DNA from: an uncultured Burkholderiales bacterium
Lineage (GTDB): Bacteria > Pseudomonadota > Gammaproteobacteria > Burkholderiales > Burkholderiaceae_D
DNA: 5,586 bases
Assembly (NCBI GenBank): GCA_937872165.1
Contig: CALMOR010000049.1
Coordinates: forward strand, 10,865 to 16,450
Reading direction: 5' to 3'
A program made the translations under genes and the position numbers. Below, piece by piece: positions 1-5,275 of the stretch (the first letter of the stretch is position 1; every line of letters starts with the position of its first letter). The notes under the pieces are model-generated. The model was not told the origin of the DNA, did no database searches, and saw nothing but the letters and a program-made list of their open reading frames with translations.

Positions 1-1
1 G

Positions 2-1087
2 GTAGCGGAGCTCGCCGTAGGTATCGACGACGTGCTCCTTCATCATCATCAGCGTCTCGCTCATCAGCACGCGGTTCGAGTTGTAGAGCGAATCCGTGAG
101 GCTGTTGTCGATCACCATGAAGCCGCGCGACAGCGCGGCGTCGTCGGTCCAGCTCTGCTCGCTGCGGTACTGGCGACGCGGCTGGCCGGTGCTGGCGCCG
201 AAGGTGTAGACCGCCTTGCGGTTCCACTGCGGCTGCGGCGCGACGGCCGTCCACGTGGTGCTCGGATCGAAGAGCACCGCGATGTCGAAGATGCCGCGAT
301 TGATCGTCCCGCGTTCGACGCGGACGATGTACGGCACCGTGACGCCCGCGTCGGTCGTCGTCGTCGCCAGGTCGGCGGGGCGTGCGGCGCCCACCGTGTA
401 AGGCTTGAAGCACGGGTTGGCCGGCGCGACCGCGGGCGGATTCGGATCGGGCAGCGCTGTGCTGCAGCCGGCCGTCGTCGTGCGGTAGTAGAGCTTGAAC
501 TCGGTCGCGATGTCGCACTGGGCATCGGTGGCCGCGGTCGTCAGGCCGCTCGCGTTGGTGGCCGCGTTGTTGCCGCTCGCCGGTTGCGCGACCGGCGTCG
601 CGCAGACCCACGGCAGGATCTGCGCGCCCGAGTAGACGGGCCCGCCGATCGGATGGTTGTTGACGGTCAGCGTCGCGCTCGATCCGGCCGCGCTCGCGGT
701 GACGACGTTGGCGCCGACCGCGAGGCCGCCGACGAGTCCGACGATACGGCCGTTCGACGAGGCGCGGGCCGCGAACTGACTCGTCACGTCGCGACCTCCG
801 ACGTCGACCTTGAGCGCGCTGGCGGCCACGCCGACCGGCAACACGACCTCGATCAGCGCGTCGGCGCCGCTGACCATGTCGGCCCGGTTCGACAGCACCT
901 TGATGCCGGGCGCCGGTGGCGGCCCGCCGTCGTCGTTGCCGCCGCAGGCGGCCAGCACGAGTGCCGCCGCGAGGCCCGCGACGGTGACCCTCGACCGGGT
1001 GATGAAACGAAGAAGCGGCCGCGTGGAACGAGCGCGCGCGGCGATGGGTACCACGGACCCAGGGCGGGTCCGATCCAGCTCATGCAT
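2..1087 (-). CDS. DUF6351 family secreted lipoprotein, N-terminal part (cut by left window edge)
   Basis: The minus frame is open from ATG 1087 to the left edge (362 codons, no stop). The N-terminus has basic residues (R27, R31, R33), a hydrophobic stretch at about 34-47 and a lipobox L-A-A-C with lipidated Cys48, then a Gly/Pro/Asp linker: a lipoprotein signal. Residues about 60-140 look like a beta-rich Ig-like domain. From 144 on the sequence matches what I recall of DUF6351: NHPIGGPVYSG (144-154), PYIVRVERGTINR (252-264), a W-N-R-K-A-V-Y-T-F-G block, LSRGF (319-323) and LMMMKEH near 346-352. In that family a G-C-S-G-G-S segment, like a serine-hydrolase nucleophile elbow, should follow; it would lie outside the window. 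Cys162, 191, 208 and 226 could form disulfides in an exported protein. The start is favoured by GAGGAG six bases upstream; GTG at codon 12 is an alternative giving a shorter signal peptide. Substrate unknown; an esterase or lipase role is inference. Confidence 0.85.
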   Translation of the reverse strand, partial: MHELDRTRPGSVVPIAARARSTRPLLRFITRSRVTVAGLAAALVLAACGGNDDGGPPPAPGIKVLSNRADMVSGADALIEVVLPVGVAASALKVDVGGRDVTSQFAARASSNGRIVGLVGGLAVGANVVTASAAGSSATLTVNNHPIGGPVYSGAQILPWVCATPVAQPASGNNAATNASGLTTAATDAQCDIATEFKLYYRTTTAGCSTALPDPNPPAVAPANPCFKPYTVGAARPADLATTTTDAGVTVPYIVRVERGTINRGIFDIAVLFDPSTTWTAVAPQPQWNRKAVYTFGASTGQPRRQYRSEQSWTDDAALSRGFMVIDNSLTDSLYNSNRVLMSETLMMMKEHVVDTYGELRY

Positions 1088-1093
1088 CGATGT

Positions 1094-1099
1094 CTCCTC
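1094..1099 (-). promoter_or_regulatory. Ribosome-binding site of the DUF6351 lipoprotein gene
   Basis: GAGGAG on the minus strand lies six bases before ATG 1087. It decides the start in favour of 1087 over the ATG at 1083, which is in another frame that loses the lipobox. Confidence 0.7.
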
Positions 1100-1172
1100 G
1101 TGAAGGCTCGTCGGTCATGCGTATCCGAACGACGATCGCCGCGCCGCCCTCATGGCGCACGACGCAGACTCG

Positions 1173-1202
1173 AAGCTAGCGAACTCGGTCGAGGAATGCC
1201 AA
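1173..1202 (-). promoter_or_regulatory. Candidate sigma70-type promoter for the DUF6351 gene
   Basis: On the minus strand TTGGCA (1202-1197) resembles a -35 box. TAGCTT (1178-1173), 18 bases further on, matches the -10 consensus at only three of six positions. The pair lies in the zwf-DUF6351 gap, about 85 bases before the start codon, next to one of the few A/T-rich patches (around 1204-1212). This is a pattern match only. Confidence 0.25.
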
Positions 1203-1275
1203 GAGGAAAATGTCGCGATCGGCCCGCCCGCTCCGCCGGCGTTGCGCGGATGCCGCGAACCGTCGTCGGTCCTTG

Positions 1276-1294
1276 CGATCGACGATCGTCATCG
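1276..1294 (-). terminator. Small hairpin just after zwf, possible weak terminator
   Basis: The palindrome GACGATCGTC (1281-1290) is flanked by CGAT (1276-1279) and ATCG (1291-1294). RNA could fold into a seven-pair stem with one bulged base and a GATC loop, starting about six bases after the zwf stop. There is no T-tract, so intrinsic termination is uncertain. No gene is seen between zwf and the DUF6351 gene. Confidence 0.25.
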
Positions 1295-1299
1295 AGTCT

Positions 1300-2760
1300 T
1301 CAATGGTTGGGCGCACGCCACGCGCGTTCGAACGGCAGACGCCACGCGCGCGGCGCCACGAGCTGATGGATGGCGTTGGGACCCCACGAGCCGGGCGCGT
1401 AGAAGCGGACCGGAGGCGGGGATTCGAGCAGCGGGGTCGAGACCTGCCACAGGCGTTCGATGCCTTCGGCGGTCGTGAAGAGCGTCCGATCGCCGCGCAT
1501 CGCATCGAGGATCAGGCGCTCGTACGCTTCGAGCACGTCGCCGATGAGGCCGGTCTCCTGCATCGCGAACTGCATGCTCGCCTTGTCGAGCCGCATGCCC
1601 GGACCGGGCCGCTTGCCGTAGAACGAGAGCGAGGTCCTCGCCGAGTCCGCGAGGTCGAAGGTGAGATGGTCGGGACCCTGCGCGCCGACGCCCGAGCCCG
1701 CGGGGAACATGCTCTTCGGCGGTTCGCGGAACGCGATCGAGATGATGCGTTGCCCTTCGGCGAGGCGCTTGCCGGTCCGCAGGTAGAACGGCACGCCCGC
1801 CCAGCGCCAGTTGTCGATCGAGCACTTCAGCGCGATGAAGGTCTCGGTCTCGGACTCGGGGTTGACCCCTTCCTCGGCGCGATAGCCGGTGTATTGGCCG
1901 CGCACGACATCGGCCGGCTCGATCGGCAGCATGCTGCGGAAGACCTTGTTCTTCTCTTCGCTGATCGGGACCGGCTCGAGCGAGGTCGGCGGTTCCATCG
2001 CCATGAACGCGAGGATCTGGAAGAGGTGCGTGACGACCATGTCGCGGAACGCGCCGGTCGCCTCGTAGAACCCGGCGCGCTTGCCGAGCCCGAGCGTCTC
2101 CGGCACGTCGATCTGCACATGGTCGATGAAGTTGCGATTCCAGATCGGCTCGAAGAGGCCGTTGGCGAAACGGAAGGCGAGGATGTTCTGGGCCGGTTCC
2201 TTGCCGAGGAAGTGGTCGATGCGGAAGATCTGTTCCTCGTCGAAGACCTCGTGCAGCTTCGAGTTGAGCGAGACCGCGCTCGCGAGGTCGATGCCGAACG
2301 GCTTCTCCATCACGATCCGGGCGCGCTCGATGAGCCCGGCCTCGCCGAGCGTGCGCACCACCTGCAGCGCGGCGTTCGGTGGAACGCTCAGGTAGTGGAG
2401 CCGCCGACACTCGCCGTCGAACGAGCGTTCGGCCTCGTCCACCGCTTCCTTCAACGCAGCGGCCCCGGCCGACAGCGGCACGTAGTCGAGCGACGCGGCG
2501 AAGGCCTGCCAGTCCTCGTCGCTGAACTTGCGAGTCGAGAACTCGTCGAGCGCCTGCCGCGCGATCGTGCGGAAGGCGTCGACGTCGAGGTCCTCGAGCG
2601 ACATGCCGATGATGCGGCAGCCGGGGATGAAGCCGGCCTTCGACAGATGGAAGAGGCCGGGCAGGAGCTTGCGGCGGGCGAGATCGCCGGTCGCCCCGAC
2701 CAGCACGACGACTTGCGGGAAGCGGGGGCCGACGCCTGCGGTTACCTTGGACACGGTCAT
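1300..2760 (-). CDS. zwf: Glucose-6-phosphate 1-dehydrogenase
   Basis: Cytosolic enzyme oxidising glucose 6-phosphate to 6-phosphogluconolactone with NAD(P)+, the entry to the oxidative pentose phosphate and Entner-Doudoroff routes. The 486 residues match the usual family length of about 490. Visible motifs: nucleotide-binding GATGDLARR (22-30), EKPFG (152-156, Lys153 substrate contact), RIDHFLGKE (180-188, phosphate-binding His183), the probable catalytic base His245 in VVTHLFQ, and RTGKRL (328-333). The C-terminal part (LILDAMRGDRTLF, GSWGPNAIHQL) resembles, from memory, actinobacterial-type Zwf more than the classic enterobacterial form. ATG 2760 is chosen because homology begins there. 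GAAGGAAG abuts this ATG closely, so GTG at codon 3 is a possible alternative. An in-frame extension to ATG 3006 has no homology and runs through the divergent promoter region. No pgl or edd is adjacent, so it is probably monocistronic. Confidence 0.96.
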   Translation of the reverse strand: MTVSKVTAGVGPRFPQVVVLVGATGDLARRKLLPGLFHLSKAGFIPGCRIIGMSLEDLDVDAFRTIARQALDEFSTRKFSDEDWQAFAASLDYVPLSAGAAALKEAVDEAERSFDGECRRLHYLSVPPNAALQVVRTLGEAGLIERARIVMEKPFGIDLASAVSLNSKLHEVFDEEQIFRIDHFLGKEPAQNILAFRFANGLFEPIWNRNFIDHVQIDVPETLGLGKRAGFYEATGAFRDMVVTHLFQILAFMAMEPPTSLEPVPISEEKNKVFRSMLPIEPADVVRGQYTGYRAEEGVNPESETETFIALKCSIDNWRWAGVPFYLRTGKRLAEGQRIISIAFREPPKSMFPAGSGVGAQGPDHLTFDLADSARTSLSFYGKRPGPGMRLDKASMQFAMQETGLIGDVLEAYERLILDAMRGDRTLFTTAEGIERLWQVSTPLLESPPPVRFYAPGSWGPNAIHQLVAPRAWRLPFERAWRAPNH

Positions 2761-2768
2761 CTTCCTTC
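2761..2768 (-). promoter_or_regulatory. Ribosome-binding site of zwf, unusually close to ATG
   Basis: GAAGGAAG on the minus strand runs directly into ATG 2760. Spacing from AGGA to ATG is only two bases, but eight bases to GTG at codon 3, so initiation could occur two codons downstream. Confidence 0.5.
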
Positions 2769-2782
2769 GTGGGTTGTGGGGC

Positions 2783-2796
2783 TCGAATCGATTCGA
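2783..2796. promoter_or_regulatory. Perfect 14-bp palindrome upstream of zwf, candidate operator
   Basis: TCGAATCGATTCGA is its own reverse complement. It lies 22 bases before the zwf start codon in the divergent intergenic region and is more A/T-rich than its surroundings. That position suits an operator for a dimeric regulator or an element of the zwf leader. I cannot assign it to a known regulator. Confidence 0.35.
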
Positions 2797-2869
2797 CGCG
2801 CGGGATGGCGGTCGGCCGCCGAGCGGGCGTCCGCCAGCGGTCGGACGCGGCAGCGGCGCGCGAAGCGGA

Positions 2870-2966
2870 GGTCGCTCGCTGTAAGCGATGAAGGAGTCTT
2901 CCGACTTCTCGCGGATGCAGGCCGTCGCGATGCGGCGGCACTCCCGGCTCCACCGAGCGAGCGACC
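2870..2966. repeat. 11-bp inverted repeat in the zwf-regulator intergenic region
   Basis: GGTCGCTCGCT (2870-2880) recurs inverted as AGCGAGCGACC (2956-2966), arms 75 bases apart. The arms are too far apart for a simple hairpin terminator but could be paired half-sites for a DNA-binding protein. The rest of 2761-3017 holds no gene and no clear -10/-35 pair that I can see. Confidence 0.4.
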
Positions 2967-3006
2967 GAAGTCCTTCTCCTCGCGTCGCGCCCGCTCGCAC
3001 CCGCAC

Positions 3007-3012
3007 GAAGGA
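3007..3012 (+). promoter_or_regulatory. Ribosome-binding site of the response regulator gene
   Basis: GAAGGA lies five bases before TTG 3018 and supports this non-ATG start. The next in-frame ATG (codon 7) would cut into the first beta strand of the receiver domain. Confidence 0.6.
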
Positions 3013-3017
3013 TCGCC

Positions 3018-3653
3018 TTGTCGATCAGGAAGATCATGCTCGTCGACGACCACCACATCGTCCGCGCCGGCCTGAAGGAAATCTTCGCCGCGGTCGACGA
3101 CATCGTCGTCGCGGCCGAGGCGGCCACCGGCAGCGAAGCCCTCGAGCTGATGAAGGTCGTGGACCTCGACGGCGTGCTGCTCGATCTGTCGTTGCCCGAT
3201 CGCAGCGGTCTCGACGTGCTGCGACGCATGCGCCGCGAACGGTCGAACCTGCCGGTCCTCATCGTCTCCTCCCACTCGGAGCAACAGTACGCGGGGCCGG
3301 TCGTGCGGGCGGGCGCGAGCGGCTATATCGCGAAGGCCAGTTCCCCGGACGCGATCCTCGCTGCCACGCGCGTGGTCCTGAGCGGCGACAAGTACGTCGG
3401 TCCGTCGCTCGAGCAGCAGCTGGCCGCGGCCGGCCGCGGCGGCGAACAGGTACCGCACGAGCGACTGACGACGCGCGAGTTCGAGGTCTTCAAGAAGCTG
3501 GCCGAGGGCCGCAGCGTCTCGCAGGTCGCCCGCGAATTCTTCGTATCGGTCAAGACGATCAGTACCCATCGGACGCACGTCCTCGTGAAGATGAACCTCA
3601 AGTCGAACGGCGACCTGACTCTTTACGCGATCAGGAACGGTCTCGTCGAGTAG
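3018..3653 (+). CDS. NarL/FixJ-family response regulator (receiver + LuxR-type HTH)
   Basis: Two-component DNA-binding regulator, 211 residues, typical for the family. The receiver domain (about 4-120) has the acidic pair Asp10-Asp11, phosphoacceptor Asp56 in LLDLSLPD, Ser84 at the conserved Ser/Thr position and Lys106 in GYIAKAS, so all residues for phosphorylation and switching are present. A linker leads to a LuxR-type helix-turn-helix (about 150-209) with LTTREFEVFKKLAEG and the recognition-helix region VKTISTHRTHVLVKM. Translation starts at TTG with a good Shine-Dalgarno, since that codon completes the first beta strand (IRKIMLVDD). No histidine kinase is in the window, so it is an orphan here or is paired with a distant kinase. 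It is divergent from zwf and convergent with the efflux gene. Its signal and targets cannot be told from sequence. Confidence 0.95.
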   Translation: MSIRKIMLVDDHHIVRAGLKEIFAAVDDIVVAAEAATGSEALELMKVVDLDGVLLDLSLPDRSGLDVLRRMRRERSNLPVLIVSSHSEQQYAGPVVRAGASGYIAKASSPDAILAATRVVLSGDKYVGPSLEQQLAAAGRGGEQVPHERLTTREFEVFKKLAEGRSVSQVAREFFVSVKTISTHRTHVLVKMNLKSNGDLTLYAIRNGLVE

Positions 3654-3656
3654 GCG

Positions 3657-3698
3657 CCGTCGCAGGCCGTGATCGCGACGGTCATCGCAGGCCGTCGC
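3657..3698. terminator. Hairpin(s) in the convergent gap, possible bidirectional terminator
   Basis: CCGTCGC (3657-3663) pairs with GCGACGG (3675-3681), a seven-base-pair GC stem with an 11-base loop, beginning just after the regulator stop. The same GCGACGG can instead pair with a second CCGTCGC (3692-3698) inside the end of the efflux gene. The two CCGTCGC-type arms belong to an 11-base direct repeat, tcgcaggccgt, at 3660-3670 and 3685-3695. No T-tract follows on either strand, so terminator function is only suggested by position. Confidence 0.35.
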
Positions 3699-5136
3699 CG
3701 CCAGCCGATGCGAGCGGCGTCTCGGCGGCCGACCATCCGCCGCCCAGGGCCTTGATCAGTTGCACGCTGGCCCGGCGCTGGAGCGTGTCGAGGTTGAGCG
3801 CGCTGCGCTGCGACTGCAGCGTCGCCGTCTGCGCGATCACGACCTCGAGGTAGTTGACCGCGCCCTCGCGGTAGCGGAGCGTCGCGAAGTCGAGCGAGCG
3901 CTGCGCGGAAGCGACCGCGGCCCGTTCCGACTCGGCCGCGGTTCGGTAGTGGTCGAGCAGCGCGAGGTTGTCCTCGACCTGCTGGAACGCGCCGAGCACG
4001 ACGCCGCGATAGCGCGCGCTGTTCTCGTCGAGCACGGCGCGCGTTCGATCCACTTCGGCCTGACGTCGACCGTTGTCGAACAACGTGAGGAAGAGGGAAG
4101 GGCCGATCGCCCAGAACGTGTTGGGCGCCGCGATGAAACTGCCGATGTCCGCGGTCTGGTAGCCGCCGTTGCCGCTCAGCGTGACGGATGGATAGAAAGC
4201 CGCGCGTGCGACGCCGATGGCGGCGTTGGCGGCTTCGATGCGACGTTCGGCCGCCGCGATGTCCGGTCGCCGCTGAAGCAGCGTCGACGGTACGCCGGCC
4301 GGGATCGACGGCAACGCGACCTCGGCGATGCGAGGCGGCAATGCGAAGGCCGAAGGCGACTCGCCGACCAGCGCCGCGATCGCGTGCTCGACGAGTGCGC
4401 GCTGCGCGAGAGCCTGCTGCGCCTGCGACCTCGTCGCGTCGAGCTGGTTCTGCGCGCGCGCCACGTCGAGCCCCGACGCCACGCCGCCGTCGTGACGCGT
4501 CGTCGTCAGCTCGAGCGCGCGTGAATAGGCCTCGATCGCGTCGCCGAGCAGCGCGTAGTCGCGGTCGAGTCCGCGCAGCGCGATGTAGCTGTCGGCGAGC
4601 TGCGCCTGCAGGCTCAGGCGCGCCGATTCGAGGTCCCCCTGTGCGGCCTGCTCCGAGGCCACGCCGGCCGCGACGAGGTTGCGGATGCGGCCCCACAGAT
4701 CGAACTCGTAGTCGATCTGCAGGCCGACCGTCGCCGAACCGTATTGGTCGGGCGAGCTCGCGCTCGGCACGCGCAGCGGTCGGCGGTCGGACTGCCGGTC
4801 GCGCTGGACGTTGCCGTTGACCGACACCGTCGGGAAGTAGCCCGAGCGGGTCTGGTCGCTCAAGGCCAGCGCCTGCCGATAACGGGCGAGGGCGGCCGCG
4901 AGGTCCGGGCTGTTGCGCACCAGGGTCGCCTCCAACGCGTCGAGTTCAGGATCGCCGTAAAGCTTCCACCAGGCGTCGCGAGGCAGCGCGTCGGCGGGTT
5001 GCGCGGTGGTCCACGGCCGCGACTCCTTGTAGCTGTCCGCGAGCGCGACCTCGGGCACCTTCAGCGGTGGCGCGAACGAGCAGCCGGCGAGCGTCGCGGC
5101 CAGGACGACGGCGACGGCGAACCTAGTTCTTCGCAC
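3682..5136 (-). CDS. Efflux outer-membrane factor lipoprotein, NodT/OprM family
   Basis: Outer-membrane channel of a tripartite RND-type pump, carrying substrates from inner-membrane pump and periplasmic adaptor across the outer membrane. 484 residues, normal length. A signal peptide (1-18) ends in lipobox L-A-G-C with Cys19. Two OEP repeats follow (about 60-255 and 280-470). Family motifs: WWKLYGDPELDAL (56-68), DYEFDLWGR (142-150), GVASGLDVARAQNQL (218-232), LLQRRPDIAAAE (286-297), ARAAFYPSVTLSG (310-322), FDNGRRQAEV (353-362), YREGAVNYLEV (422-432) and LIKALGGGW (460-468). The GTG start at 5136 gives the complete signal peptide and lies inside the end of the upstream adaptor frame (14-nt overlap). 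The Shine-Dalgarno is weak, suggesting translational coupling. Codons 2-5 (CGA AGA ACT AGG) are rare for this DNA, probably constrained by the overlap. Substrates unknown; gene symbol not assignable. Confidence 0.95.
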   Translation of the reverse strand: MRRTRFAVAVVLAATLAGCSFAPPLKVPEVALADSYKESRPWTTAQPADALPRDAWWKLYGDPELDALEATLVRNSPDLAAALARYRQALALSDQTRSGYFPTVSVNGNVQRDRQSDRRPLRVPSASSPDQYGSATVGLQIDYEFDLWGRIRNLVAAGVASEQAAQGDLESARLSLQAQLADSYIALRGLDRDYALLGDAIEAYSRALELTTTRHDGGVASGLDVARAQNQLDATRSQAQQALAQRALVEHAIAALVGESPSAFALPPRIAEVALPSIPAGVPSTLLQRRPDIAAAERRIEAANAAIGVARAAFYPSVTLSGNGGYQTADIGSFIAAPNTFWAIGPSLFLTLFDNGRRQAEVDRTRAVLDENSARYRGVVLGAFQQVEDNLALLDHYRTAAESERAAVASAQRSLDFATLRYREGAVNYLEVVIAQTATLQSQRSALNLDTLQRRASVQLIKALGGGWSAAETPLASAGGDGLR

Positions 5137-5275
5137 GTGCGCTACCCGCGTCCTTCGGCTCGGCGGCCGCCACGCGCACGAGGTCGCCGTCCGCGATGCT
5201 GTCGGGCGGACTGTGGATCACGCGATCGTCGGCGCCGCTGCCGGACGCGAGCACGACCACCATGCCGAGGTCCTT
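5123..5275 (-). CDS. RND efflux periplasmic adaptor (membrane fusion protein), C-terminal tail only
   Basis: The last ~40-50 codons before TAG 5123 read K-D-L-G-M-V-V-V-L-A-S-G-S-G-A-D-D-R-V-I, then HSPPDSIADGDLVRVA and a polar tail. This fits the end of RND adaptors, where a pattern like G-R-D-x-G-x-x-V-E-V-x-S-G-L-x-x-x-D-R-V-I-x-N-P-P-D-S-L-x-x-G-x-x-V-R-V closes the membrane-proximal domain. The periplasmic adaptor links the inner-membrane pump to the outer-membrane channel, and the next gene is exactly such a channel, overlapping by 14 nt. Context and sequence therefore agree. The rest of the adaptor (lipoyl, hairpin and beta-barrel domains) is missing and replaced by Mfd sequence. No RND pump gene lies between adaptor and channel, so the pump would be upstream or elsewhere. 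Confidence 0.7.
   Translation of the reverse strand, partial: KDLGMVVVLASGSGADDRVIHSPPDSIADGDLVRVAAAEPKDAGSARAKN

Noticed and set aside
40..51. CAT trinucleotide run
   Set aside because: It encodes the M-M-M of LMMMKEH in the DUF6351 protein, so it is coding sequence and not a microsatellite of interest.
853..1083. Short minus frame starting at ATG 1083
   Set aside because: The ATG four bases upstream (1087), in a different frame with GAGGAG at ideal spacing, gives the lipoprotein signal; this frame ends after 76 codons with no features.
32..1366. 444-codon plus frame opposite the DUF6351 gene
   Set aside because: The opposite strand encodes a lipobox signal peptide and family motifs in one continuous frame. 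This frame is Arg/Ala-rich with no motif.
2761..3006. N-terminal extension of zwf to ATG 3006
   Set aside because: The extra 82 residues are Arg/Pro-rich without homology to G6PD, span the palindrome and control region, and approach the divergent regulator start.
1210..3075. Very long open frame on the plus strand opposite zwf (621 codons)
   Set aside because: It is antisense to zwf, has low-complexity Arg/Glu/His/Asp-rich composition and no recognisable motif. Long antisense frames are expected in GC-rich coding DNA.
1289..3262. 657-codon minus frame overlapping zwf in another phase
   Set aside because: It is Arg/Pro/Ser-rich without motifs, while the overlapping zwf frame carries the full G6PD motif set. 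It also runs antisense into the response regulator.
2757..3578. 273-codon minus frame opposite the response regulator
   Set aside because: It is antisense to a clear receiver-HTH protein; its Asp/Arg/Ala-rich content looks like the complement of regulator codons.
3760..4524. 254-codon plus frame opposite the efflux channel gene
   Set aside because: It is antisense to the NodT/OprM gene, Arg-rich, with no motif or Shine-Dalgarno.
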